Origin: Xanthomonas hyacinthi
Lineage (GTDB): Bacteria > Pseudomonadota > Gammaproteobacteria > Xanthomonadales > Xanthomonadaceae
Length of the DNA: 64,000 bases
Direction: 5' to 3'
Assembly: GCF_009769165.1 (NCBI RefSeq)
Contig: NZ_CP043476.1
Location: forward strand, 4,719,001-4,783,000
This document shows, one piece after another, positions 17,595 through 26,827 of this stretch. The notes beneath the pieces were generated by a model. The model searched no databases and was not told the origin of the DNA. It saw nothing but the letters and a program-made list of their open reading frames with translations. Every line of letters begins with the position of its first letter. Position 1 is the stretch's first letter. The position numbers were made by a program, and so were the translations under genes.

Positions 17595-18050
17595 TCAGGC
17601 CGCGTTCTTCATCGCCAGCTTGCGGTTGCGCATCACGTCGTGGCAGGCGCGCACTTCCGGCAGCAACTTGGTGGCCACATCGCGCGCGGCGACCGGGGTG
17701 TCGCTGTCGGCGATGGTCTCGTTGAACGCCTTCAACAGGCGATCCTCGGATTCCTCCAGCTCGGCCACATAGCCGTACTTGGTGTCGCCCAGCGCGGCGC
17801 GCACCTTGCCGTACATCTGCTGCATGCTGCCAACCAGGGTGCCGTGCTCGTCGGGCTTGCCGCCGACCGCCTGCACCACCGCGCTCAGGCTGCCGACGAT
17901 GTCCGACTTGACCCCGGCGATGCGCAGGAACAACGCCGACAGCTCGGCGTCGCCGACCTTCTGCGCCGCTTCTTGGTAGAACTGCTTGCCGTCGCGGGAG
18001 ATGGCGATGAGGTCGTTGAGGCTGTGGGTGGTCTTGCTCTGAATGCTCAT
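17595..18050 (-). CDS. PA2169/DUF2383 four-helix-bundle protein
   Basis: A 151-residue helical ferritin-like protein of the PA2169 (DUF2383) family, beginning MSIQSKTTHSLNDLIAISRD and continuing GKQFYQEAAQKVGDAELSALF. Members are often stress-induced; no enzymatic role is proven. The ATG at 18050 is preceded by AAGGAGTTCCATCC, a strong ribosome binding site. It stands alone with a hairpin terminator at 17472-17504. Confidence 0.88.
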   Translation of the reverse strand: MSIQSKTTHSLNDLIAISRDGKQFYQEAAQKVGDAELSALFLRIAGVKSDIVGSLSAVVQAVGGKPDEHGTLVGSMQQMYGKVRAALGDTKYGYVAELEESEDRLLKAFNETIADSDTPVAARDVATKLLPEVRACHDVMRNRKLAMKNAA

Positions 18051-18370
18051 GGATGGAACTCCTTCTGCAATGGGCCGGCGAACAACGCGCAACGGGCATG
18101 TCCGGTGGTGTTCCCCGGATGTCGCTCGGCCGCGGGATGAAGAGTCTTGCCGCGTTGCGTCGTGGCAGGGATGCTGGACGCCGAGGCATAAAATGCACGT
18201 GAGCCGAAACGCGTGCGTCCTCACGCCGCGCTGGCAGGGATGAACGGGCATTCATGGCGCGCGTGCCGACGGCCTGGCGCTATTTTCGCCAGTCGTTTGC
18301 GCATGCCGGCAGCGCACGCCGCAGCGGAGCGACCCGCATGCCGGCCCGGCGCTCATCCATCGCCGCCATG

Positions 18371-19579
18371 CTAGCCGGCGGTCGCCAGGCGCTGCGCACG
18401 GCGCGCATCGTGGCGCGCCCACAGGTACACCAGCAGCCCGCCCAGCGCCGCCGCCGCGCCGACGTAGCCGGTCGAGGTCCAGCCCAGCCCGGCGCTGATC
18501 GCGATCCCGCCCATCCACGGCCCCAGCGCATTGGCCAGGTTGAACGCGGCGTGGTTGGAGGCCGCGGCCAGGGTCTGCGCCTCGCTGGCCACGTCCATCA
18601 GCCGGGTCTGCAGCACCGGCGCCAGCGCGCCCATGCGGCCGACTGCGACCACCGCCGGCAGCACCGCCCACGGCGAGTGCGCGGCCAGCGGCCACGCCAG
18701 CAGCACCGCCATCGACCACAGCAGCACCAGCGGCACCGCACGGAACTGCAGCCGGTCGAACAGCCAGCCGCCGGCGAGATTGCCGAGCAGGCCGCCAAAG
18801 CCGAACGCGCACATCGCGAACGGGATCCAGCGTTCGGAGACGCCGGTGACCTGGATCAGGGTCGGCGCCAGATAACTGAACACGCAGAACATGCCGGCGA
18901 AGCCGACCGAGCCGATGCCCAGCGCCAGCCACACCTGCGTGCGGTTGAACGCGCGCAGCTCGCGCAGCGGCTGCTGCCGCGGCTCGTGCGGATCGGCCGG
19001 CAACAGGCGCATGACCAGCACCACGGTCAGTACCGCGATCGCCGCCACCAGCGCATAGACGTAGCGCCATTGCGCCACCTGGCCCAGCCAGGTCGCCAGT
19101 GGATTGCCGATCAGCACCGCCAGGTTCAGCCCGAGCAGCACCCGGCTCACCGCCGCACCGCGCTGGTCGGGGCGGCTGATCGAGGCGGCGACCAGGGTGG
19201 CCACGCCGAAATAGGCGCCGTGCGGCAGCCCGGCGATGAAGCGCACCAGCAGCATGCTGTGGTAATCCGGGGCCAGCGCGCTGGCCAGGTTGCCGACCGC
19301 GTAGAAGCCCATCAGCGCCAGCAGCAGGGTCCGCCGCGGCCAGCGCGCGCCGATGATCGCCAGCAGCGGCGCGCCGACCACCACGCCCAGCGCATAGGCG
19401 CTGATCAGGTGCCCGACCCGCGGCTCGTCGATCGCCAGCCCGCGTGCGATGTACGGCATCAGGCCCATCGTGGAGAACTCGCTGGTGCCGATCGCGAAGC
19501 CGCCCATCGCCAGCGCGAACAGGATCAGCACGTAGCCGCGGCGCGACAACGGCGTCGAAGGAGTGGCGAGGGTGGACAT
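18371..19579 (-). CDS. MFS transporter (AraJ/YdhP-like drug/sugar efflux)
   Basis: A 402-residue 12-helix major facilitator. It starts MSTLATPSTPLSRRGYVLIL; the first helices carry GGFAIGTSEFSTMGLMPYIA and the motif-A-like loop GARWPRRTLL lies between helices 2 and 3. GLPHGAYFGVATLVA is typical of the AraJ/PbuE-like DHA1 group that exports arabinose analogues, nucleosides or chloramphenicol. The substrate cannot be told from sequence. There is no partner gene nearby. Confidence 0.88.
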   Translation of the reverse strand: MSTLATPSTPLSRRGYVLILFALAMGGFAIGTSEFSTMGLMPYIARGLAIDEPRVGHLISAYALGVVVGAPLLAIIGARWPRRTLLLALMGFYAVGNLASALAPDYHSMLLVRFIAGLPHGAYFGVATLVAASISRPDQRGAAVSRVLLGLNLAVLIGNPLATWLGQVAQWRYVYALVAAIAVLTVVLVMRLLPADPHEPRQQPLRELRAFNRTQVWLALGIGSVGFAGMFCVFSYLAPTLIQVTGVSERWIPFAMCAFGFGGLLGNLAGGWLFDRLQFRAVPLVLLWSMAVLLAWPLAAHSPWAVLPAVVAVGRMGALAPVLQTRLMDVASEAQTLAAASNHAAFNLANALGPWMGGIAISAGLGWTSTGYVGAAAALGGLLVYLWARHDARRAQRLATAG

Positions 19580-20010
19580 GCCCGGGACCCGATCGAGGAG
19601 GGTCGGTCATTGTTGTGCATCGCGACATGCAAATGCACCCATGCGCGTGCAACGCCGCGTTGCGGCACGGTGCCTGCCTGCGTCGCGCTGGCGGCGGCTG
19701 TACGCCTTCAGCGTGGCGCGCGATCCACCGCCCGCCGCGCGCCTGGCCTCCAGCACGGCGCCGCCGTCGCTGGCGAGCCTGCCGCCAGCAACGCACCCTC
19801 CCATCGCGACCGCGCGAAACCACGCACGCCGTCCCCATGTCTTCAACGTAGACGTCCTGGCCTGCGCTGCTGTGGCGTCCATGCCCTCATTCCTCGACTA
19901 CCCGACCCTGGACTGAGCCGCGCGCACACCGGCACGCTGCGCATGCATGCCGCCGCGCTGGGTCATGCCGTCCACTGCGCAGGGTCAGCGCACTCCACCT
20001 GCGGCGCGGA
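19580..20010. other. Intergenic region with no recognisable gene
   Basis: This 431-bp region lies between the MFS gene (start at 19579) and the 3' end of the LysR gene. It must contain the MFS promoter. Open frames here are short, not preceded by ribosome binding sites and unlike known proteins; no RNA gene is seen. Confidence 0.45.
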
Positions 20011-20889
20011 CTAGAGCACCAGCCGCTCGCCGAGGAAATCGACGAACACGCGCAGCTTCGGCAGCATGTGCCGGCCCGACGGCCACAGCAGGTGGAAGGT
20101 GCCGGTGGAATCGACATAGTCGTCGAGCAGCGTGCGCAGCGCGCCGGCCGCCAGTTCCGCGCGCACCGAGTGCTCCGGCAGGAAGGCGATGCCGCAGCCG
20201 CGCAGGGCGAAGCTCAGCCGCGTCTCGATGTTGTTGCAGACCATCGACACCGGCACCTGCAGGCCGGCCGCGGCCGCGCCCATCGGCCAGGCTTCCAGGC
20301 GCCCGCTGCTGCGGAAGCGGTAGTGCAGGCATTGGTGGGCGAGCAGGTCCGCCGGCAGCCGCGGCGTGCCGCAGCGCTGCAGGTACTCCGGCGCGGCGAC
20401 CAGGCAGCGCCGGAAGCTTCCCAGGCGCCGCGAGGCCAGCCGCGAATCGTCCGGCTCGGCGACGCGCAGCACCGCATCGAAGCCGTCCTCGATCACGTCC
20501 ACCAGGCGGTCGTCGAAATCCAGGTCCAGCTGGATCTGCGGATAGGCGCGCATGAATTCGGCCAGCACCGGCAGCAGCACGTTGTTGTTCATCGGCAGGC
20601 TGATCCGCAGCCGCCCTTTCGGCGTCGCGGCCAGGCTGCTCAGCTCGCTGCGCGCCGCTTCGGCCTCGGCCAGGATGCGCCGGCAGCGCAGCAGGAACAG
20701 CTGGCCTTCGGCGGTCAGGGTCAGGCTGCGGGTGCTGCGATGGAACAGGCGCACGCCCAGCGACTGCTCCAGCCGCGACACGCTCTTGGCCATCGCCGAG
20801 GCGGACAGGCCGAGTACCCGCCCGGCCTCGGCGAAGCCGCCGCCCTCCACCACCTGCACGAAGCCGCGCAGGCTGCCCAGACTATCCAT
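20011..20889 (-). CDS. LysR family transcriptional regulator
   Basis: A 292-residue LysR regulator. The winged-helix DNA-binding domain covers residues 1-60 (MDSLGSLRGFVQVVEGGGF, with helix-turn-helix AEAGRVLGLSASAMAKSVSRL and LFHRSTRSLTLTAEG), followed by a periplasmic-binding-like effector domain. It is transcribed divergently from the serine hydrolase/MFS pair (starts 20889 and 21002), so it probably controls those two genes. The effector is unknown. Confidence 0.9.
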   Translation of the reverse strand: MDSLGSLRGFVQVVEGGGFAEAGRVLGLSASAMAKSVSRLEQSLGVRLFHRSTRSLTLTAEGQLFLLRCRRILAEAEAARSELSSLAATPKGRLRISLPMNNNVLLPVLAEFMRAYPQIQLDLDFDDRLVDVIEDGFDAVLRVAEPDDSRLASRRLGSFRRCLVAAPEYLQRCGTPRLPADLLAHQCLHYRFRSSGRLEAWPMGAAAAGLQVPVSMVCNNIETRLSFALRGCGIAFLPEHSVRAELAAGALRTLLDDYVDSTGTFHLLWPSGRHMLPKLRVFVDFLGERLVL

Positions 20890-21001
20890 CGCATCGCTCC
20901 GATTCAGGACATATCTGTCCTCGTAGCCAGGAACTCTACCCGTCTTTTTCCGCAATCGGCATGCGCCCATGCTGCACCTCCCTCCTCCACGAGCTGCGCC
21001 A

Positions 21002-22189
21002 ATGTCCACGTCCGCCGCCCCTGCGCCGCCGCTTTCGCCGCAACACGCCGCCCCGCTCGATGCCGCACTCGACGCCGCCCTGCGCCAGCAGCGGCTGGTC
21101 GGTGCGGTCGTGCTGGTCGCCTACCGGGGCGCCTGCCTCTACCGCCGCGCCGCCGGCTGGGCCGACCGCGAGGCGCAGCGGCCGATGCGCGAGGATGCGA
21201 CGTTCCGCCTGGCCTCGGTCAGCAAGCCGATCGTCGCGGCGGCAGCGCTGGCGCTGGTCGCGCAGGGCCGCCTGGCGCTGGATGCGCCGATCGCGCGCTG
21301 GCTGCCGTGGTTCCGGCCCGCCCTGCCCGACGGCCGCGTGCCGGATATCAGCCTGCGCCAGTTGCTCAGCCACAGCGCCGGGCTCGGCTATCGCTTTCTC
21401 GAGCCTGCGGACGGCGCGCATGCGCGCGCCGGCGTGTCCGACGGCATGGACAACAGCGGCCTGAGCCTGGAAGACAACCTGCGCCGCCTGGCCCAGGTAC
21501 CGCTGCAGTACGCGCCGGGTACCGGTTGGGGCTATTCGCTGGCGATCGATGTCGCCGGCGCGGTGCTGCAGGCGGCCAGCGGCCAGCCGCTGCCGGCGCT
21601 GGTACGCGAGCTGGTGACCGCGCCGCTGGGCATGCACGCCACCGGCTTCCACGCCGAGGACGCGGCACGGCTGGCGGTGCCCTACGTCAACGGCGGGCCG
21701 GTGCCGCATCGGCTGGGCGAAGGCGAAGTCGTCGCACCGTTCGCGGACGGCGCCGGCATCGTGTTCCATCCCTCGCGTGCGCTGGATCCGGGCGCGTTCG
21801 CCTCCGCCGGCGCCGGCATGGTCGGCAGCGCCGGCGACCTGCTGCGCCTGCTGGAAACGCTGCGCCGCGGCGGCGCGCCGCTGCTGCCGTCCGCGCTGGT
21901 CGCGGAAATGGGCCGCGCGCAGGTCGGCGCGTTCGGTCCGCCGGATGCGCCGGGCTGGGGCTACGGCCTGGGGTTCTCGGTGCTGCACGACCCGGCACCG
22001 ACCGCGACCCCGGAAGCGCCCGGCACCTGGCGCTGGGGCGGCGCCTACGGGCACAGCTGGTTCGTCGATCCGGCGCGGCAGCTGAGCGTGGTGGCGCTGA
22101 GCAACACCTTGTACGAAGGCATGTCCGGTACGTTCGTGGCCGCGCTGCGCGATGCGGCCTACGCCGCCGTGCGCGGGGCCGCGGCGTGA
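21002..22189 (+). CDS. Beta-lactamase-family serine hydrolase (class C / esterase EstB-like)
   Basis: A 395-residue serine hydrolase. It has the SxxK nucleophile motif SVSK (about 70-73), the second motif Tyr (GWGYSLAIDVAG, YSL), an HSAG block (about 118) and a C-terminal WGGAYGHSWFVDP segment in place of KTG. There is no signal peptide at the chosen ATG 21002; an upstream ATG at 20969 would add MLHLPPPRAAP. These proteins are usually esterases or D-aminopeptidases rather than beta-lactamases. It is coupled to the MFS gene by a 4-base overlap and divergent from LysR. Confidence 0.86.
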   Translation: MSTSAAPAPPLSPQHAAPLDAALDAALRQQRLVGAVVLVAYRGACLYRRAAGWADREAQRPMREDATFRLASVSKPIVAAAALALVAQGRLALDAPIARWLPWFRPALPDGRVPDISLRQLLSHSAGLGYRFLEPADGAHARAGVSDGMDNSGLSLEDNLRRLAQVPLQYAPGTGWGYSLAIDVAGAVLQAASGQPLPALVRELVTAPLGMHATGFHAEDAARLAVPYVNGGPVPHRLGEGEVVAPFADGAGIVFHPSRALDPGAFASAGAGMVGSAGDLLRLLETLRRGGAPLLPSALVAEMGRAQVGAFGPPDAPGWGYGLGFSVLHDPAPTATPEAPGTWRWGGAYGHSWFVDPARQLSVVALSNTLYEGMSGTFVAALRDAAYAAVRGAAA

Positions 22190-23424
22190 ACCGCGAGACA
22201 GCGGCGCATGGCGCGGCCGCGCAGGCCACGACGGACGCGGCAGGCGCCTGCGCAGCGAACCCGCCGGTGCCGGCGCGCCTGCCGTGGGTCGGCCTGCTCG
22301 CGCTGGCCTGCGCCGGCTTCGTCACCATCCTCACCGAGGCCCTGCCTGCCGGCCTGTTGCCGGCGATGGCGGCGGGACTGAACGTCGGCGAGGCGTGGAT
22401 CGGCCAGTTGGTCAGCGTCTATGCGCTGGGGTCGCTGCTGGCCGCGGTCCCGCTCACCGCCGCCACCCGGCGCTACCGCCGGCGTCCGTTGCTGCTGCTC
22501 GCCATCGCCGGCTTCGCAGTGGCCAATACGGTCACCGCCGTGTCCGCCAGCTATGCACCGATCCTGATCGCGCGCCTGCTCGCCGGGGTCAGCGCCGGGC
22601 TGCTGTGGGCGCTGCTGGCCGGCCATGCGAGCCGGATGGTGGCGCCGGCGCAGCAGGGCCGCGCGATCGCGGTGGCGATGGTCGGCACGCCGCTGGCACT
22701 GGCGCTGGGCGTGCCGGCCGGCACCTTGCTCGGGCAGCAGTGGGGATGGCGCTGGACCTTCGGCGCGATGTCGCTGCTGAGCCTTGGCCTGCTCGGCTGG
22801 GTCCGCGCCGCACTGCCCGACTTCGCCGGCCAGGCCGCGCACGCGGCGCTGCCGCTGCGGCGTGTGCTGGGCCTGCCCGGCATCGCCCAGGTGCTGGCGG
22901 TGATGCTGCTGTTCGTGCTCGCGCACAACCTGCTCTATACCTACGTGGCGCCGCTGCTGGCGCTGTCCGCGGCCGTGGCCGCGGTGGACCGCTACCTGCT
23001 GCTGTTCGGCGTCGCCGCGGTGCTCGGCATCGTCGCGGTGGGCGTGTGGATCGACCGCTGGATGCGGCCGCTGCTGCTGGCCAGCATCGGCCTGTTCGCG
23101 CTCGCCGCGCTGGCGATGGCGCTGTGGCCGCGTTCGCCGGCGCTGCTGGCCGCGGCGCTGGCGATCTGGGGATTGGCGTTCGGCGGCTGCGCCACGCTGT
23201 TCCAGACCGCGATCGCGCGCCGTGCCGGCGACGCCGCCGATCTGGCGCAGTCGCTGGTGGTCAGCGGCTGGCACCTGGCGATCGCCGCTGGCGGCATGCT
23301 CGGCGGCGCGCTGCTGCAGCGCCACGGCGCCGCCGCGCTGCCCTGGGCGGCGCTGGCGCTGCTGGCGCTGGCGTGGGCGTTCGCGCAGCGGCGGCAAGGC
23401 TGGGCGCACGGCGGCGGCCGCTGA
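22186..23424 (+). CDS. MFS transporter, DHA1 family
   Basis: A 412-residue 12-helix carrier. GTG at 22186 overlaps the preceding stop (GTGA) and is favoured because no in-frame ATG precedes the first helix (LPWVGLLALACAGFVTILTE). The TEALPAGLLPAMAAGLNVGEAWIGQ segment and the loop RRYRRRPLLLL are typical of DHA1 exporters. It is probably co-regulated with the serine hydrolase under the divergent LysR. The substrate is unknown. Confidence 0.86.
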   Translation: MNRETAAHGAAAQATTDAAGACAANPPVPARLPWVGLLALACAGFVTILTEALPAGLLPAMAAGLNVGEAWIGQLVSVYALGSLLAAVPLTAATRRYRRRPLLLLAIAGFAVANTVTAVSASYAPILIARLLAGVSAGLLWALLAGHASRMVAPAQQGRAIAVAMVGTPLALALGVPAGTLLGQQWGWRWTFGAMSLLSLGLLGWVRAALPDFAGQAAHAALPLRRVLGLPGIAQVLAVMLLFVLAHNLLYTYVAPLLALSAAVAAVDRYLLLFGVAAVLGIVAVGVWIDRWMRPLLLASIGLFALAALAMALWPRSPALLAAALAIWGLAFGGCATLFQTAIARRAGDAADLAQSLVVSGWHLAIAAGGMLGGALLQRHGAAALPWAALALLALAWAFAQRRQGWAHGGGR

Positions 23425-23522
23425 GCCGCGCCGCCACCGCATTCGCCAGGCCTGGTGGCGAATGCCTGCTTGTCGCGCGCCACAGTGCAGTTGCAGGCGC
23501 GCGAGCCGCACCGGCGCGCGGC

Positions 23523-23864
23523 TCAGGCCTTGCGCAGGAAGCAGGTCTTCAGCACCAGACCCTTGATCCTGTCCGAGTTGCCTTCGATGTGCTCGGCATC
23601 GTCCTCGACCAGGCGGATGCCGCGGATCGCCGTGCCCTGCTTCAGCGGGATCGACGACCCTTTGACCTTCAGGTCCTTGATCACCACCACCGTATCGCCG
23701 GCCTGCAGCACGTTGCCGTTGCTGTCGCGCACCACCGTTTCCGCAGCGGAGGCGGTGTCCGCCGCCGCCGGCCACTCGTAGCCGCAATCGGCGCAGATCC
23801 GCATCGCGCCATCCACGTAGGTGTTCTGCAGGGTGCATTGCGGACAGGCGGGTGCGGCGGACAT
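23523..23864 (-). CDS. yjdM: PhnA/YjdM family zinc-ribbon protein
   Basis: A 113-residue PhnA family protein. It has an N-terminal zinc ribbon (CPQCTLQNTYVDG and CADCGYEW, four cysteines) and the PhnA C-terminal domain (GDTVVVIKDLKVKGSS, IKQGT-like LKQGTAIRGIRLVE, LKTCFLRKA). Despite the historic name alkylphosphonate protein, its role in phosphonate use is unproven. The start is ATG at 23864; the length is typical. Confidence 0.9.
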   Translation of the reverse strand: MSAAPACPQCTLQNTYVDGAMRICADCGYEWPAAADTASAAETVVRDSNGNVLQAGDTVVVIKDLKVKGSSIPLKQGTAIRGIRLVEDDAEHIEGNSDRIKGLVLKTCFLRKA

Positions 23865-24128
23865 GGGGTTCCTTGATACGGCGGCGACAAGCGGATGGCT
23901 ATTGTAACCGCCCGCTCCGCCGCCGCCGCGCTGTCCGGCAGCGCGGCGATGCTCGGCGAAGACGTGCAGGTCAACGAATTGTTGCTGCTGTATGGCCTGC
24001 AGCGCGCCGCGCGGCGCGCCGACTTGCGATCGGCCGGCGCTTTTCGTTAGGGTATTCGGGTAGCACCTTCCATCGCGCCGTGACTGTGCCGGCGCATCCC
24101 ACTTGCTAACTAATGAATGAGGTTTCCC

Positions 24129-24599
24129 ATGGAGATCGCCAATGGGCTTGTCGCCACCATCCACTACACCCTGACCGACGATGCGGGCGAGGTGATCGAT
24201 CAATCCTCGCCGGACAATCCGCTGAGCTACCTGCACGGCGCCGGCAACATCGTGCCGGGGCTGGAAAAGGCGCTGCGCGGCAAGCGCCCTGGCGAAAGCG
24301 TGCAGGTCGAGGTGATTCCGGCCGAAGGCTACGGCCCGCGCCACCAGCAACTGCAGCAGCAGGTGCCGCGCAGCTCGTTCCCGGACGCCGACGGGCTCGC
24401 CCCCGGCATGCAGTTCCAGGCGCAGACCGACCAGGGTCCGCTGCTGGTCACGGTGGTCGAGGTCGGCCCCGAGCTGGTGACCATCGACGGCAACCATCCG
24501 CTGGCCGGACAGGTGTTGCATTTCGCGGTGGACGTGGCCGGCGTGCGCGAGGCTACCGAGCAGGAAAAGAACCAGGGGCACGCCGGCGCGGCGCTGTAG
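24129..24599 (+). CDS. FKBP-type peptidyl-prolyl isomerase (SlyD-like)
   Basis: A 156-residue SlyD-type prolyl isomerase/chaperone. It begins MEIANGLVATIHYTLTDDAG and shows the FKBP core split by an insert-in-flap domain (VIPAEGYGPRHQQLQQQVPRSSF), then NHPLAGQVLHFAVDV. There is no histidine-rich metal-binding tail, unlike E. coli SlyD. The ATG at 24129 is used; an in-frame ATG at 24117 would add four residues. Confidence 0.9.
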   Translation: MEIANGLVATIHYTLTDDAGEVIDQSSPDNPLSYLHGAGNIVPGLEKALRGKRPGESVQVEVIPAEGYGPRHQQLQQQVPRSSFPDADGLAPGMQFQAQTDQGPLLVTVVEVGPELVTIDGNHPLAGQVLHFAVDVAGVREATEQEKNQGHAGAAL

Positions 24600-24622
24600 C
24601 GTTGCGCGCACCCGCTGGATCC

Positions 24623-24652
24623 GCCCGAGGCCCGCGATCGCGGGCCTCGGGC
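24623..24652. terminator. Perfect 30-bp palindrome after the FKBP gene
   Basis: The 15-base half GCCCGAGGCCCGCGA is followed directly by its exact reverse complement. It sits 24 bases below the FKBP stop. There is no U-run, so it may be a pause hairpin, a rho-dependent terminator element or a protein-binding palindrome. Confidence 0.55.
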
Positions 24653-24962
24653 ATTGGGGGATGATGCCGGCGCCACGCGGGGCAGCGATGTCGGGCCGCT
24701 GCCGGCGCGGCCTGCCGCACAGTGCGCGGCCCCTGCCCGGCCCCGCAGCGAGATGAGACCCGGCATCGATTTCGGCGCGATCCCGAGCCGATCCTGCGCG
24801 ACAGCGGCTACGACGGCCGCATCGCATCCCGGCGGCGTCGCGCGAATAGCCGGCAGCGCTTGCACCCGGTCATGAACATGCTGACGAATGTGAAACCGGG
24901 GTGCATTGCAATCGCCGGCCGCAACCGCATCATCGGCATGCAGCGAATCCTTGGAGACGATC
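24653..24962. other. Intergenic region upstream of the DksA-type gene
   Basis: About 310 bp with no intact gene. The GGAG ribosome binding site of the downstream zinc-finger gene lies at its 3' end. Nothing else recognisable is seen. Confidence 0.4.
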
Positions 24963-25229
24963 ATGGCCACAGGGTGGGCAAACGACGGCGCGGTACAGGA
25001 TCAGATCGACGCCACCGTCGAAGATGCGATCAAGCGTGCACGCAGCCAGCTGCCGCAAGGGCCGAGCCTGGAGCGGTGCGAGGCCTGCGATGCGCCGATC
25101 CCCGAGGCGCGGCGCAAGGTGGTGCCGGGCGTGCGCCTGTGCGTGGCCTGCCAGGACGCGCAGGACCGCGCGCAGCACGAGCACAGCGGCTACAACCGCC
25201 GCGGCAGCAAGCACAGCCAGCTGCGCTAG
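24963..25229 (+). CDS. DksA/TraR-type C4 zinc-finger protein (YbiI-like)
   Basis: An 88-residue protein starting MATGWANDGAVQDQIDATVE. The four-cysteine zinc finger CEACDAPIPEARRKVVPGV then CVACQ identifies the YbiI/TraR branch of the DksA family, which may bind RNA polymerase but lacks the long coiled coil of DksA. ATG at 24963 follows GGAGACGATC. The TAG stop (25227-25229) is part of the CTAG tip of a MITE-like element, so the end of the gene may have been set by that insertion. Confidence 0.87.
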   Translation: MATGWANDGAVQDQIDATVEDAIKRARSQLPQGPSLERCEACDAPIPEARRKVVPGVRLCVACQDAQDRAQHEHSGYNRRGSKHSQLR

Positions 25230-25501
25230 GGCATGTCATCGATTCCCGAGTAGGTCGCGTTGGGTCTGTCAGGTCGGCAACTGGTGCGGCGTGGCGCAGC
25301 GCCTGACCGGCGGTCAGGTCAAACCGCGCGGTGCCGGCTGGCGGCCTGACAGGCCCAACCCGCAGGGCCGCTCTTGCGCGCCCCCGGTGCTACGTCATGA
25401 CGTCGTGCCCGGGCGTGGGCATCCTCCAGTTCTCCCTCTTCCTTGCCGCGTGCACGCGCAAGCGCGGCGCGATCTGCTTGGGGATGGATGACACGCCCTA
25501 G
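25226..25501. mobile_element. MITE-like element 1 with inverted tips CTAGGGCGTGTCATC
   Basis: The left tip (25226 on) reads CTAGGGCATGTCATCGATTC and the right tip, on the opposite strand from 25501, reads CTAGGGCGTGTCATCCATCC. Similarity continues inward to about 34 bp at each end. The 276-bp element has no transposase frame. CTAG at both ends could be a 4-bp YTAR-type target duplication, as for IS5-group elements, but that family is inferred. A related element lies at 48568-48721. Confidence 0.72.
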
Positions 25502-25553
25502 CGCCGCCGCGGTGCCTGGCGCGTGAACGCCGGGCGCAGCGCGCAACCGGCGT

Positions 25554-26660
25554 TCACGCGCCGGGCGAGGCCAGCGGCAGCGTGGCCACGTCGATTTCCG
25601 ACAGCGGGCTCTCCGCCGGGCAGGCCTGGTCGGGGAAGCCGAAGCGCTGCTTCAGCGCCTGGCCGCAGGCGGTCAGCGTCTCCAGGTCCACGCCCTTGGC
25701 CTTGCACTCGTGGTCGAAGGCGATCAGGAACGCGTCCTTGCGCCGCACGAAGTCGTCACCGCACTTGCGCAGCTGCTTGATCCGCTCCAGGTCGTCCTGC
25801 ACCGCGTTGGTCCCGTCCAGCCCGTACTGCTTGAGTTCGTCGTTGCTGAGCAGGCGCAGGCTGCGATTGGGCACGGTCATCATCAGGTCGGCCACCGCCA
25901 CCGCCACGCCGTTGCGCTCCAGGTAGTCCTTGACGTTGCCGTAGACATCCTGCAGTTCGCGGTTGAGTTCGGCGCGCGAGGTCGCGGTGGAACTGATCCG
26001 CATCATGCGGTGGATGCCGACCTTGCCGGAGATCAGCCGGTTGTCGCCGGCAGCGAGCACGAACACGCAGGCGCTGTGGCAGATCGAGCCCTCGCGCACC
26101 CAGATGGTCCAGCCGGACTCGCCGATCGCATCGCCGGCGCGGATCGCCGCCTCGACCTGGCCGCCGCTGGAATCCAGGTCCAGCACGCGCTTGCCGATGC
26201 CGTCGTGCGCGGCGACCTCGGCCAGGCGCCGCACCAGCTCGGCGAAACCGGCGTTGATCTTGCCTTCGTAGCGCACCCGCAGCAGGCCGCGCTCGCGGCA
26301 TGGCGCCAGCGCCGCCTCGACCGTGGGCCGGTCCAGCCCGGCCAGCGCCTCGCCGTCGCCGGCCTCGGCCGCGTAGTCGGTGGCGCAGCTGACGAAGGCC
26401 TCGCCGTTCTCCAGCGCCGCGGCGTCCCAGACGTCGGGGTCGGGTTTGGGCGTGGCGGCAGGCCGCGGCGCGGGCGGCGGCGGCGGTGTCCCGACCGACA
26501 CCATGTGCTCGCCGTCGCCGGGCGGGCTGTCGGCCACGATCCTGCCGGCGGACGGCGCGCCCTGCTGGCACGACAACAAGCCCGCACAGCACAGCGCCAG
26601 CCACCAGATTTTGCACGGGAGAGACAAGACAGGGAAATCCGCAGCGGAGAGGCGGCGCAT
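25554..26660 (-). CDS. ClpP-like periplasmic lipoprotein
   Basis: A 368-residue protein with a signal sequence ending in a lipobox (CCAGLLSC, lipidated Cys about 31), then a Pro-rich linker (GTPPPPPAPRPAATPKPDPD) and a ClpP/crotonase-like fold. LDLDSSGGQVEAAIRAGDAI and GSICHSACVFVLAAG, with Ser after the SGG block, and GKVGIHRM match the COG3904 periplasmic ClpP-like proteins. The substrate and proteolytic activity are unproven. It is divergent from the ada-alkA gene. Confidence 0.82.
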   Translation of the reverse strand: MRRLSAADFPVLSLPCKIWWLALCCAGLLSCQQGAPSAGRIVADSPPGDGEHMVSVGTPPPPPAPRPAATPKPDPDVWDAAALENGEAFVSCATDYAAEAGDGEALAGLDRPTVEAALAPCRERGLLRVRYEGKINAGFAELVRRLAEVAAHDGIGKRVLDLDSSGGQVEAAIRAGDAIGESGWTIWVREGSICHSACVFVLAAGDNRLISGKVGIHRMMRISSTATSRAELNRELQDVYGNVKDYLERNGVAVAVADLMMTVPNRSLRLLSNDELKQYGLDGTNAVQDDLERIKQLRKCGDDFVRRKDAFLIAFDHECKAKGVDLETLTACGQALKQRFGFPDQACPAESPLSEIDVATLPLASPGA

Positions 26661-26827
26661 TCGAGCGTGCGCGCCGCTAGTCTAGTGCCGATACGCATTC
26701 GCTTCCCAACTGCGCCTAAACCGCAGGCGCGCCGCGGCCGCGGCACGTGCACGGGCCGCGCCGGGGCTGCCGCATCCATGTCCGAAAACGGCGAGTCCGC
26801 CGCACCGGCGCGGACTAGACTGGCGCC

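Noticed and set aside
21002..22189. Beta-lactamase resistance gene.
   Set aside because: SxxK and Tyr motifs fit the wider serine-hydrolase family; the third motif and lack of a signal peptide argue against a true class C beta-lactamase.
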